From: a virus | Strand: one strand, 5' to 3' | Length of the DNA stretch: 24,334 nucleotides | Virus record (IMG/VR): IMGVR_UViG_3300051212_000966 | Coordinates: 1-24,334 of that record | Part shown: piece after piece, positions 5,671-13,142 of the stretch | Layout of the letters: every line of letters begins with the position of its first letter | Position numbering within the stretch: position 1 is the stretch's first letter | Notes under the pieces: generated by a model | Seen by the model: only the letters and a program-made list of their open reading frames with translations | The model's database searches: none | What the model was told of the DNA's origin: nothing | Translations under genes and position numbers: made by a program

Positions 5671-5895
5671 TCAGCCGAGGCTATGGCCAGACCTGGCTTG
5701 TAGCCAGGATTCGGCATCGCCAACCGTTTCAAGCAACACGGCATCTTGCTTCCAACGGCACTTAAAACCGTTGGCAACACGGCCAATATAGCCGTCAATT
5801 TGCCACTGCTCTGGTAGTGAGAAGTATCGCACAGCGGTGAAGCCGCCCATGGCGCAGTCCTCGCCAGTGCCGATACGGGTCGTGAGTGAAGCCAT
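5671..5895 (-). CDS. hypothetical phage protein, 74 aa
   Basis: 74 residues starting MASLTTRIGTGEDCAMGGFT, then AVRYFSLPEQWQIDGYIG, VANGFKCRWKQDAVLLET and VGDAESWLQARSGHSLG. The alternating strands and final helix suggest a small alpha/beta domain. TAGGAGG lies 6 bases before ATG 5895. First gene of cassette C, followed by the 71-residue gene. Family not recognised. Confidence 0.75.
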   Translation of the reverse strand: MASLTTRIGTGEDCAMGGFTAVRYFSLPEQWQIDGYIGRVANGFKCRWKQDAVLLETVGDAESWLQARSGHSLG

Positions 5896-5974
5896 CTGAT
5901 CCTCCTATGGGGTTTGAACCGACCTCAGCGATCGGTCCCCTCACTGTAGCGCATCGCCCAGCCAACCCGTCAAT

Positions 5975-6030
5975 CCCTGGCGCTGTCACACTGTTGTGAA
6001 ACTTCATGCTGGCGCCGCTACTATCAACAC
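5975..6030 (-). promoter_or_regulatory. conserved post-terminator block C
   Basis: After terminator C the - strand reads TTGATAGTAGCGGCGCCAG, CATGAAGTTTCACAACA, GTGTGACAGCGCCAGGGA. It aligns with blocks A and B. Between it and ATG 5895 there is one GCTACAGT box but no TAGGATT pair. Confidence 0.5.
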
Positions 6031-6053
6031 AAAAAAAGGGGCCCGAAGGCCCC
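6031..6053 (-). terminator. intrinsic terminator C
   Basis: On the - strand GGGGCC-TTCG-GGCCCC (6053-6038) is followed by seven T (6037-6031), 7 bases after the stop of the 6061-6354 gene. Confidence 0.88.
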
Positions 6054-6060
6054 ATCCTGT

Positions 6061-6354
6061 TCACTTCGCGGCGCACACCGCGCCCCAGTGGGCCGCATCA
6101 GAGCGGGGCTTGGCGAATCGGTGTCCGTTCGACCTCTCAATCCACCTCCAGCGGAAGATCGGTGCGCACCCCCCTGGCCAAGCCACCTGCAGCTCATGCT
6201 CCTGGGCGATCAGGCGTTCGACCTGCGCATCCTGGGCAGCACTAAGGGGCCCATAGATTCCCTCCAGTCGGTCGATCCGCGCGTTCAAAAGAACGATGCG
6301 GCGGATGGCCTCACGGTGGCGGGAACGGACGGCGCTGCGGAACTGAGTGGTCAT
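6061..6354 (-). CDS. basic helical phage protein with a repeat-derived C-terminus
   Basis: 97 residues from ATG 6354 (MTTQFRSAVRSRHREAIRRI). Residues 1-58 are a strongly basic, coiled-coil-like helix (LLNARIDRLEGIYGPL, AQVERLIAQEHELQ). The last 27 or so residues (IERSNGHRFAKPRSDA and on) are encoded by a 51-base sequence that also exists, identical, in the untranslated leader of the 4970-5191 gene. The C-terminus may therefore be a recent extension. It is the first - strand gene left of the control region. Ribosome site weak (TAGAAGCG). Function unknown. Confidence 0.65.
   Translation of the reverse strand: MTTQFRSAVRSRHREAIRRIVLLNARIDRLEGIYGPLSAAQDAQVERLIAQEHELQVAWPGGCAPIFRWRWIERSNGHRFAKPRSDAAHWGAVCAAK
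6093..6143. repeat. 51-bp exact repeat, copy 2 (copy 1 at 5245-5295)
   Basis: The 51 bases starting CCGCATCAGAGCGGGGCTTG and ending GACCTCTCAATCC are identical in both places. One copy is in a non-coding leader, this one is in the 3' part of a reading frame. Flanks differ immediately outside on both sides. Confidence 0.85.
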
Positions 6355-6596
6355 CGCTTCTAAGGCGAACTACCCCACCAATATAGCCCGCTGCCAGCAC
6401 CACACGCCACCTTCGTAACATTTCAATCTGTAACGTTTCTTTTTTTCCTACATTGTAAACCTTTGTAACGGGCGGGCCAGATAGCTACCGGAAAATTTTC
6501 CCAAAATCGACCCTTTTAATGGGCCGGTAGGGTGTAACGAGCTGGCGTATTTAGTCGATCTAAAATCACTTATATCTAGATATAAGTATCAATAAA
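6355..6596. promoter_or_regulatory. divergent control region between the two gene arms
   Basis: It lies between the - strand gene at 6354 and the + strand gene at 6597. It holds GTAAC at 6415, 6430, 6465 and 6534 (plus GTAAA at 6455), an inverted repeat CTACCGG/CCGGTAG (6485-6491 and 6524-6530), a T-run (6439-6447) and a 20-bp palindrome. On the - strand, CTATATTGG at about 6386-6378 could be a -10 box for the leftward gene. Both arms must be started from here or pass through it. Confidence 0.6.
6568..6587. promoter_or_regulatory. perfect 20-bp palindrome, candidate operator
   Basis: ACTTATATCTAGATATAAGT equals its own reverse complement. It ends 9 bases before ATG 6597 and contains TATAAG, a plausible -10 box. 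A dimeric regulator bound here would cover the start of the + strand operon. If TATAAG is the -10, the mRNA would be nearly leaderless, which fits the lack of a ribosome site. Confidence 0.5.
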
Positions 6597-8537
6597 ATGC
6601 CTGTCTCTCCCCAGGACTTTGCGCTTTGGTCCGACCTCACAGGCAATCCTTATCCTCGTACGCCATCAGAGCAGATGGCACTGGCACCAGAGGTATATAG
6701 CTTTACCCGGAACTTGGGGCGTAAGGGCGGACCCACTATGAGTCCACTGCGTCGCGCTGTTGATGTTGTTGGTAAAGCTGCTCTTGGCGTCGGTGCTCTT
6801 GCTGGCGCTGCTTATCTTGGTAAACAGCTTTTAGGTGGTAGCGATGACGTTGAAAAAGTAAGTGTTGAAGATCTTGGTACAAGTAGCAGTCAACAACCCA
6901 CTGGTAAATCTTTTCTTGAATCTAAAGTTCAACAGCAACCTGAGGTTGAGCAAGCCACTTATCGTCGTGATCGCCCACGTGATGGTGAAATTGAAGAAGA
7001 CGTATACGCACCACGCTTGACCCGTGGGGAGTTAACAGATACTTACCCGACTGAGTTAACACAATCTTCACCTTTACCGGAACAATCTTTAGTTGCTGGT
7101 GAGACTTATAGGCCAAGTGGAACACCATCTACACAGATTACATCTGCGTGGGCCAAGGCAATTCGTGATCTAAAAACAGAAGGCGCACAAGCAAGACCTG
7201 CTCGCGAGCCTTATCCTCAATTAAGCGAAGCGGAAAAAGAAGCAGCATACTCAGAAATCGGCAGTTATGGTCCTTATGCGGTCGGGAGAGAGCATGAAGC
7301 TGTTTCTAAACGAGCGGAACAATTTATCTCCCGTCTTACCCCTGGGTTTACGAAGTTAGAAGTTGATAACGAAGTTGAAGTGCTTACTCCAGTTGAAAAT
7401 GCTGGGAGCATTGACGCTGCCTCGCCAGTTGTTAGAGCATCAGGGGATATTACTCCGGCAACTAGCGGAGATAATTATGGACAAAAAATCATTCCTGGTC
7501 AGACTGCAATCACTCAAGAAGTGAAAGGTTTATCATCAATTAAACCGACACGTACTCCAATTGAAGCAAAGCCTGTAACCCAGAGTGAAGTTATTTCTGG
7601 GCAACAGACTTTCTCTCCTGGCAGTGAAATTCAGATGGTGGGAGAGGATGCTGCGCAAAAAGCTGCAGCATTCCGTAAGAGCGCAGCTTACGCAACAATG
7701 CAAAAGCAGTATCCAGGTTTACAGGATATTGAATCTCCGACTCAGCCTGCATCTTCTGCACCCGTTGTGATTAAAGATGTAAACGTGGGTGAAGCCCTGC
7801 GGTCGAAAGGATTAGCCCTCGGCGGCGGCGGTGATGTCTACGTAACGACTCCAAGTGGGCGTGATCTACAAATTTTTCACCCATATGCTGAACACTCCAA
7901 GCCTGGTATCCGTCAAACCGCTTTAGCTGAACAAAACGAAGCACGTGAATTGCTTGCTTCTGCTGGTGTGACGCCTGAAGCTGCAAAAAGCTACTGGAGT
8001 GAAAAAATCGCTGGAAGCGCTGAAAGCCCAATCGCAGCCATGTCGAAACCTGCGGCTGCCCCTGTCACCGCAAAGGTGGAGCAATCCTTCGGTCCCACCG
8101 CCAGTGAAATCCGTGATTTAGATGCGTTACTTCTTCGCTCTAGGGCTGATCTCAGTCAGGAGCGTCGCAATGAGTTACGTGATCAGGTGCTATCAAAAAA
8201 ATACAAAACAATGGGAGCTGCGCCGTCCACTGTTACCACTGCTCCACAGCCTTCGCCTGCTTCTTTAGTTGAATCCGCTCCGGTCACGTACCCAGACGTA
8301 ATTTCAGGCCCCTCCCCTGAAAGTGTTCGCTTCGCCAGAGAAACTGCACGGGGCATGAGTCGCATGGGTCTTATGGCACAACGTGAAGCTGGTCGCGCAA
8401 GTCTCGCGCAGCGTGCTGAATTTGGTGGCGCACCAGTGGAAGCTCCTGGTGAGGAACCCCGTGAACTCGCTGATCCTCGTGTGATGCGTGAAATGATGCG
8501 TCGCCCAGCACCTTCTGCAATCCCTAGTTATTTTTGA
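6597..8537 (+). CDS. large presumed virion protein, unknown function
   Basis: 646 residues. The N-terminus (MPVSPQDFALWSDLTGNPYP, then SFTRNLGRKGGP) is followed by a Gly/Ala hydrophobic segment at about residues 54-80 (VGKAALGVGALAGAAYLG). Most of the rest is low-complexity, rich in Pro, Ser, Thr, Gln and Glu, with helical pieces such as LDALLLRSRADLSQERRNEL, and ends with a basic tail and SYF. It is the first gene of the structural operon, next to the control region. A membrane-active segment in a long flexible protein would suit an internal or ejected virion protein, but this is inference. No ribosome site is visible. Confidence 0.75.
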   Translation: MPVSPQDFALWSDLTGNPYPRTPSEQMALAPEVYSFTRNLGRKGGPTMSPLRRAVDVVGKAALGVGALAGAAYLGKQLLGGSDDVEKVSVEDLGTSSSQQPTGKSFLESKVQQQPEVEQATYRRDRPRDGEIEEDVYAPRLTRGELTDTYPTELTQSSPLPEQSLVAGETYRPSGTPSTQITSAWAKAIRDLKTEGAQARPAREPYPQLSEAEKEAAYSEIGSYGPYAVGREHEAVSKRAEQFISRLTPGFTKLEVDNEVEVLTPVENAGSIDAASPVVRASGDITPATSGDNYGQKIIPGQTAITQEVKGLSSIKPTRTPIEAKPVTQSEVISGQQTFSPGSEIQMVGEDAAQKAAAFRKSAAYATMQKQYPGLQDIESPTQPASSAPVVIKDVNVGEALRSKGLALGGGGDVYVTTPSGRDLQIFHPYAEHSKPGIRQTALAEQNEARELLASAGVTPEAAKSYWSEKIAGSAESPIAAMSKPAAAPVTAKVEQSFGPTASEIRDLDALLLRSRADLSQERRNELRDQVLSKKYKTMGAAPSTVTTAPQPSPASLVESAPVTYPDVISGPSPESVRFARETARGMSRMGLMAQREAGRASLAQRAEFGGAPVEAPGEEPRELADPRVMREMMRRPAPSAIPSYF

Positions 8538-8574
8538 TTACCGGGTGTAGATTTAATTTATTGAGGAACCAACA

Positions 8575-8970
8575 ATGACATTCGTGGAACCTGTTATTGC
8601 TTTGCTGATTGGTTTAGCAACTGGCGCCGTTGCAACCGCGATTCAAAAAAGTAAGCCAGCACAGACACTACTTAAATATGGACCTGTCGTTAAAAAAGCA
8701 TACGACATTATTGATCCGGTTTTAGATCAAAACCTGCACAACTGGAAAGGCTCTCAAGTTGATAAGGCATTCGAGCTTGCTATTGAAGTTGCGAGTGACG
8801 GTAATCTGACGCCAGCAGAGATCAAAATGATCGCTTATTCAATGGCGCAAGCCTGGTTGCCAAGAAAAGCTGCGGATAAAGTCCGTGAGTTTGAAGCAGC
8901 CTCTAATTCTGTCCCCGAACTCCAAGAGGCAGCAAATATTGCCGCTAAAATTAACGGCAAAGTCAACTAA
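8575..8970 (+). CDS. small protein with N-terminal membrane segment
   Basis: 131 residues starting MTFVEPVIALLIGLATGAVA. The first 22 or so residues are a hydrophobic helix, followed by a soluble, mostly helical domain (KSKPAQTLLKYGPVVKKAYD, LTPAEIKMIAYSMAQAWLP, REFEAASNSVPELQEAANI). GAGG lies 8 bases before the ATG. A single N-terminal helix without a signal cleavage motif suggests a membrane-anchored protein; a holin-like role is possible but unsupported, because no endolysin is nearby. Confidence 0.7.
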   Translation: MTFVEPVIALLIGLATGAVATAIQKSKPAQTLLKYGPVVKKAYDIIDPVLDQNLHNWKGSQVDKAFELAIEVASDGNLTPAEIKMIAYSMAQAWLPRKAADKVREFEAASNSVPELQEAANIAAKINGKVN

Positions 8971-8994
8971 CAAAATACTAAGTATTTCTTAATC

Positions 8995-9198
8995 ATGGCC
9001 GAAGGCGGCAAGTGGATTCAGGAAGCAGTCAGCGAGCATCCTGGCGCGTTCTCTAAAAAGGCTGAAGAAGCGGGAATGAGCACAGCTCAGTACGCATCTA
9101 AGGTAACTTCCAACCCGGAAGAGTACGATAAGCGTACGGTTAAACAGGCTAACTTAGCTAAGACCCTCAGCAAGCTACGTAAAAAGACCGGCAAGTAA
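8995..9198 (+). CDS. small basic phage protein (WIQ...KKAEEAG type)
   Basis: 67 residues: MAEGGKWIQEAVSEHPGAFS, KKAEEAGMSTAQYASKV, then a basic end with QANLAKTLSKLRKKTGK. Small proteins with the order WI(Q/A)xA, a GAFxKKAxxAGxS helix and a QAxLAxTLxxLRKK tail are widespread in phages and large DNA viruses, as I recall them; their function is not established. The charge suggests nucleic-acid contact or packing inside the capsid. 24 bases after the previous gene, 3 bases before the next. Confidence 0.75.
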   Translation: MAEGGKWIQEAVSEHPGAFSKKAEEAGMSTAQYASKVTSNPEEYDKRTVKQANLAKTLSKLRKKTGK

Positions 9199-9201
9199 GT
9201 A

Positions 9202-9651
9202 GTGACTGCACCCCCGTTCCCTGATAGGTCAACTTCCCCGGCGGACCAAGCGTGGCGCACTGGCGTGAGCCCGTATGCTGGAACGCTTGGTCCAAACAAA
9301 ACTGCAGATACAATAAAAAATAATTTTGTAGCAAGAACAAAAGAAAGTCCGGACTACGCCACTTTTTACAATCGTACATTCTCAGAAGTCGCTCCGCAGT
9401 CACAGGCAAAAATTGATGCTGCCGCTGCTTCTGATCAGCCGAATTTCTCCAATCCTGGGGACCAGTCCTTTGCCGCGCAGTTCGCAAAAAACTACGCGGC
9501 TGGTGTAAGCCGTGGATTAATTGAAGAAGACCGAGCCATCACTAAGGATGGGTTGGCTAGACTTAGCTCAGAATTTGCAACACAAAGATCTAATCAAAAG
9601 GATCCGAACGTTGCAGGTAAGTTTCCTAGTCAAGGCGTGAGTGTGGCATGA
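9202..9651 (+). CDS. hypothetical virion-region protein
   Basis: 149 residues from GTG 9202, three bases after the previous stop. Soluble: MTAPPFPDRSTSPADQAWRT, then a segment with PDYATFYNRTFSEVAPQSQA and helices SFAAQFAKNYAAGVSRGLIE and LARLSSEFATQRSNQKD. No membrane helix. Its TGA overlaps the next gene's ATG (ATGA at 9648), so translation is coupled and co-production is likely. Function unknown. Confidence 0.7.
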   Translation: MTAPPFPDRSTSPADQAWRTGVSPYAGTLGPNKTADTIKNNFVARTKESPDYATFYNRTFSEVAPQSQAKIDAAAASDQPNFSNPGDQSFAAQFAKNYAAGVSRGLIEEDRAITKDGLARLSSEFATQRSNQKDPNVAGKFPSQGVSVA

Positions 9652-10265
9652 CAGCATCAGCTTCAATGGGTTCCAGGGTGGCTGGGAAGGTTCTAGGTGA
9701 TTATCTTTCTGGCGTTGGGAAGATGATCCTAGGGGGTGCAACTGCTCTTGGAGCTAAAGCAGCGGGCGCTACTTCAAATATCCCTTTTCTGCAAACTTTA
9801 GGTGCTGGCACTGCTGAGGAAGCAAGTAAGGCGATTGCAGGTATTCCTTTAATTGGAAAAGCTTTAGCTGCTGCACCTGTTTCTGTGCCTACTTGGCAGG
9901 CTGCTGCAACCCATGCACCTAAAGCAGTCGGGGCGTTGACGACTGGAGGAACGCTCCTTGGTGGGGTCAAGGTATTGCCTGGATTGATTAATTCAATTGG
10001 ATTTGGTTCCGAGGATTCATCTCAAAGAATCCCTCCTTTTGCAACCAGTCAGTATATGCCTGGACGGTTACCGTTAACAAATGAACAAGCTGGTGAAATG
10101 CTGCTTAATCAACAGCGTTTTCAACAACAGATGCAGTTGATTCAAGCTAGACAATCTGCAAGCTCACCCCAAATGCAGCAAGCCGAAGAATTAGCTTATT
10201 CACCTCTTAATGCTGGTTCTATTGGCAACGTTTCGCGTGCCTTACAGCAAACATATAACTACTGA
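9648..10265 (+). CDS. glycine-zipper hydrophobic protein, presumed virion component
   Basis: 205 residues. There are two or three Gly/Ala hydrophobic segments (about 15-42 VGKMILGGATALGAKAAGAT; 60-75 AIAGIPLIGKALAAAPV; 96-117 LTTGGTLLGGVKVLPGLINS), then a Gln-rich helix (LLNQQRFQQQMQLIQARQ) and a tail ending YNY. The GxxxG-like spacing is typical of membrane-inserting or tightly packed helices. Coupled by ATGA to the upstream gene. Could be an ejection or internal head protein; no family recognised. Confidence 0.7.
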   Translation: MTASASMGSRVAGKVLGDYLSGVGKMILGGATALGAKAAGATSNIPFLQTLGAGTAEEASKAIAGIPLIGKALAAAPVSVPTWQAAATHAPKAVGALTTGGTLLGGVKVLPGLINSIGFGSEDSSQRIPPFATSQYMPGRLPLTNEQAGEMLLNQQRFQQQMQLIQARQSASSPQMQQAEELAYSPLNAGSIGNVSRALQQTYNY

Positions 10266-10273
10266 GACCGAAG

Positions 10274-10768
10274 ATGCCTTCCTCTACTTTTTTTGATATC
10301 AATAAAGCCTACACAGGTGGATATGGGGACTTCAGCTCCAAAGCAAACAAAGGAGACGGCAGTCCTTCGTGGTTAGAAGGTCGGAATTTTGAATCACCGT
10401 TTTCAGCCAGTACAGCCTTCAACCTGTCAAAAGGAGGCAGTGATGAAGATAGGACCGGGTGGTACAAAATGGCTAAAGAAAATTTGTATGATATAGCAAG
10501 AAAAAAACGAGAGAAATCAGAATCTTCCGTAAAATTTGGCCAGCCATTCAGTGGCGGCGGTGGGGAAATAGTGCCTGGACTGGGCTTTCTACAATCTCCA
10601 CAGCACCCTCCATTTGTTCTTGAAGGTACACAAGGTGATAGCGGCGGGTTATTCGGTAGTATCGGTGGTCTTGCTGGTAGTTTGGGTGCCGCTGCAGGAA
10701 TTTTTGGCCCCCTTGGTGCACCAATTGGCGCTGCAGTCGGTGGATTAATTGATCGAGCACGAGGTTGA
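10274..10768 (+). CDS. protein with C-terminal glycine-zipper segment
   Basis: 164 residues. A polar N-terminal two thirds (MPSSTFFDINKAYTGGYGDF, DRTGWYKMAKENLYDIARKK) is followed by a hydrophobic, glycine-rich end (GSIGGLAGSLGAAAGIFGPL, GAPIGAAVGGLIDRARG). Such C-terminal Gly zippers occur in membrane-penetrating proteins. 8 bases after the previous stop. Function unknown, but the segment is of the same kind as in the genes on both sides. Confidence 0.7.
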   Translation: MPSSTFFDINKAYTGGYGDFSSKANKGDGSPSWLEGRNFESPFSASTAFNLSKGGSDEDRTGWYKMAKENLYDIARKKREKSESSVKFGQPFSGGGGEIVPGLGFLQSPQHPPFVLEGTQGDSGGLFGSIGGLAGSLGAAAGIFGPLGAPIGAAVGGLIDRARG

Positions 10769-10810
10769 GAATAAATAGACTAAAATGAGATTTAAGAAAA
10801 GAATTTAATC

Positions 10811-11626
10811 ATGTTAGGTGCCGCCGTTCCAGTTGCACGTTTTGCAATGCAGGCAATCCCTATGGTGACTGCTGGTGTATCTGCCCTACCTGCTTTACAG
10901 AAAGGCGATCCACTGGGAGCACTTGTACAGGGAGGATTAGGTTACCTCACTGGTGGCGCCGTTAAAGGGGGTATTGGAGCCCTGACTCGTGCGGGTATGA
11001 AAGCAGCTCCTGGAGCATCAGCCGCCGCACAAAATGTTGTTGGACGTGTTGCACCAAATCTTGTCGATGCTCCGATGCTTCAAGCAGGGAACATTGCTCG
11101 TATTGCTCGTGTTGGTTTACCTATCGCTGGCTTAGCTGCTACCCCAATGATTGCCCGTGCAGCAATGGGCGCAGGTAATCAACTTGCGCAAGGTGTTCAG
11201 CAAGCAGGTCAGCTTCCTGTTCAAGCTGGTGCTGGGTACATCGGTACACAACCAACTCAAACTGATTACGGTGCAGGATTAAGTGCATACGATCAGCAGA
11301 ACTTGGAGCGCACCTTAGGTATGCAGTATGGTCTAAATCCGACTGACATTTTTGGCCCACGCGGCATGTCACGCACCGCTGAAACACAACGCGAAGCGCG
11401 TGCTCAAGCTGATGCTATGCGAATCTTAAATACTGAAGAGGCGCGATTCCTTAACGTAGCGAAAGCAAAGGATCTTGAGCGTAGTATTGCTGCGGCGGTT
11501 GCCCGTGAAAATATCGCACGCCAGAGTCAAATGCTCGGTCAGGCTCAGCTTGGGGCTCAGGATATCGCATCCAAGGCTGCTTCTGGCATTAGCCAAGGTC
11601 TGATGCAGCAGTACCAGTATAGCTAA
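10811..11626 (+). CDS. presumed virion protein with hydrophobic Gly/Ala segments
   Basis: 271 residues. Residues 1-60 are hydrophobic (MLGAAVPVARFAMQAIPMVT, LGALVQGGLGYLTGGAVKGG); a second segment lies at about 95-122 (IARVGLPIAGLAATPMIARA). The C-terminal half is helical and charged (RTAETQREARAQADAMRIL, RENIARQSQMLGQAQLGAQ) and likely coiled. A 42-base gap before it holds TTGATC-17-TAAATA, a weak promoter candidate. Stop TAA is 2 bases before the next ATG. No family recognised. Confidence 0.7.
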   Translation: MLGAAVPVARFAMQAIPMVTAGVSALPALQKGDPLGALVQGGLGYLTGGAVKGGIGALTRAGMKAAPGASAAAQNVVGRVAPNLVDAPMLQAGNIARIARVGLPIAGLAATPMIARAAMGAGNQLAQGVQQAGQLPVQAGAGYIGTQPTQTDYGAGLSAYDQQNLERTLGMQYGLNPTDIFGPRGMSRTAETQREARAQADAMRILNTEEARFLNVAKAKDLERSIAAAVARENIARQSQMLGQAQLGAQDIASKAASGISQGLMQQYQYS

Positions 11627-11628
11627 TC

Positions 11629-12195
11629 ATGGCAGCAACAAATCCGTTTACCAGTTTCACGCCAATTTCTTTCACTGGCACGGATTTGACCAGTGGAAAA
11701 AGAGGCGTAGATCTTTGGAAGATGGCAGCAAACAACCAGCTTCCCGATTACGCAAGTATGTTGAGCGGGGGTAAATCTACTCAACCCTCAATTACACCGA
11801 CCACTACCGACTACGGGGCAAGCGATTCCAGCGTTGGCGATCTGAAAAAACAATACGGAGCTGCGCTAGCGTTTGAAAGGGAGTTGCAGCCCATGTATCT
11901 CGATCGGATGCGTGAAGCTGCTAATTTACAAGCAATGCTCAGCAATGAGCAACTTCGGCAGGTTTACCCATTACTGAGTAGAGCTGCTTCAGAAACGACT
12001 GCACGTAACCTAGCGGCGAGCCAAGCCTATCGTAGTTTTGCAGAAGGTCTTCCTTCTAACGTGCAAAAAATCATGGGGTACAAGCAGGATCAAGCGACTT
12101 CTGCTGCCACTGCTGAAGCAGGACGTCAACATGCCACCGCAGCACAACAGCAAGCCGCCACGGATTTTGCTCGCATTTATTCCAGATCAGTTTAA
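11629..12195 (+). CDS. hypothetical helical structural-region protein
   Basis: 188 residues: a polar N-terminus (MAATNPFTSFTPISFTGTDL), a disordered Ser/Thr part, then a long Ala/Gln-rich helix (RELQPMYLDRMREAANLQAM, LSRAASETTARNLAASQAYR, ATAAQQQAATDFARIYSRS). No membrane segment. Resembles its upstream neighbour's C-terminal half in composition. Two bases separate the genes. Possible internal core or tail-chaperone role, not testable here. Confidence 0.7.
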   Translation: MAATNPFTSFTPISFTGTDLTSGKRGVDLWKMAANNQLPDYASMLSGGKSTQPSITPTTTDYGASDSSVGDLKKQYGAALAFERELQPMYLDRMREAANLQAMLSNEQLRQVYPLLSRAASETTARNLAASQAYRSFAEGLPSNVQKIMGYKQDQATSAATAEAGRQHATAAQQQAATDFARIYSRSV

Positions 12196-12227
12196 ACTAC
12201 AATTTAACAACACGGGCTGAAACACTA

Positions 12228-12647
12228 ATGGGAAGCTCCTCACCGCCGCCTCCGTCAATCGTATATTCTCCGCCGCCGCCACCGCCTGCGCCACCTACTC
12301 CGGTGCCTACGCAGTCTTTACAGACTCAAACAGCCCTGAACGAGGTCAGTGGTGCTCAGCAACGCCTTAACATGGAACTTGGTGCTCAGCTTGATCGCAC
12401 CAACGCCGAGTTCTTTGCGGGCCAGGATATCCGCCGCACACAAGCTGCTGGCTCCGAAGAACGGCTGCGTCTTGGCAGTGCGGGTGAACAAGAGCGTGCA
12501 ACCGTCTCTGCAACAGGAGGTGAAACTCGTAAGACCCTGGAAACATCTGGGGAGCAACAGCGACTGACTGATTTGCAGCAGGAGATGTTTAGACGCTATA
12601 AAGAGAATCGAGATTACGAACAATCACAACAGCAGTACAGGACATGA
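12228..12647 (+). CDS. polyproline plus 11-residue-repeat coiled-coil protein
   Basis: 139 residues. Residues 2-30 are dominated by proline runs (PPPPSIVYSPPPPPPAPPTP), followed by a helix and then four roughly 11-residue repeats near 75-120 (AGSEERLRLGS, AGEQERATVSAT, GGETRKTLETS, GEQQRLTDLQQ), a spacing typical of right-handed coiled coils. The end is RRYKENRDYEQSQQQYRT. Its TGA overlaps the ATG of the terminase-region gene at 12644. It may be a rod-like connector or internal protein; function unknown. Confidence 0.7.
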   Translation: MGSSSPPPPSIVYSPPPPPPAPPTPVPTQSLQTQTALNEVSGAQQRLNMELGAQLDRTNAEFFAGQDIRRTQAAGSEERLRLGSAGEQERATVSATGGETRKTLETSGEQQRLTDLQQEMFRRYKENRDYEQSQQQYRT

Positions 12648-13129
12648 TCGACTGGATTCAAGGCTTGACTGACAAAGACCGCGAATCCTTTCTCACATTC
12701 TGTAAACGCACTAACTCTCCAATTCAGATGTACCTGTACGCCCGATTCCTCGGGTTTACAGGTAGCATCGTTGAGTGCGATGAATGGTCGAAGAAAGATT
12801 TTAAAAAGCGTGACTTCAGTGGGCTGTTGGAGATGGAAATTGATTCCATGCAACAAGATATTTCAAAGCTGCGGGATGCCATTGACATGGGGATGGTGAA
12901 GCAGGATATGGGTACGTCCCGCATTGCCATGCTTCAGAAAGAACTTCGTGGTGCAATCAAACAGCTAAACGATGAAAAAGTCTTGATGGATAAACAAGGT
13001 TTGATCCTCGCTGGTGCAGACAGGGCTTTGCGAGAAATGCTTTCCATTTTTCGGGATGACCCGATTGAAGGCCCGCTTCAAGAGGCATCGATGGGCGTCT
13101 GGACAAAGATTCTGGCGGAAGAATCGTAA
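12644..13129 (+). CDS. probable terminase small subunit
   Basis: 161 residues, coupled by ATGA to the upstream gene and ending 13 bases before terL. Order: helix MIDWIQGLTDKDRESFLTFC, CDEWSKKDFKKRDFSGLL, a long central helix (SMQQDISKLRDAIDMGMVK, SRIAMLQKELRGAIKQLND) and RALREMLSIFRDDPIEGPL with a Trp near the end. A helical protein of about 160 residues directly before TerL is the normal place and size for the DNA-recognition subunit of the packaging motor. No clear helix-turn-helix can be assigned by eye, so the function rests mainly on position. Confidence 0.7.
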   Translation: MIDWIQGLTDKDRESFLTFCKRTNSPIQMYLYARFLGFTGSIVECDEWSKKDFKKRDFSGLLEMEIDSMQQDISKLRDAIDMGMVKQDMGTSRIAMLQKELRGAIKQLNDEKVLMDKQGLILAGADRALREMLSIFRDDPIEGPLQEASMGVWTKILAEES

Positions 13130-13142
13130 GGTTTATTCAGCT

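Noticed and set aside
3900-6143. CRISPR array
   Set aside because: The repeats are irregular in spacing, differ in sequence, and contain terminators and leaders between genes; there are no regular spacers and no cas genes.
10749-10777. Sigma-70-type promoter TTGATC-17-TAAATA before the 10811 gene
   Set aside because: The spacing is right but the -10 matches only half the consensus; too weak to list as a feature.
13014-13142. Upstream extension of terL
   Set aside because: It would overlap the small-subunit gene by 116 bases in another frame and its residues do not look like a terminase N-terminus; ATG 13143 is cleaner.
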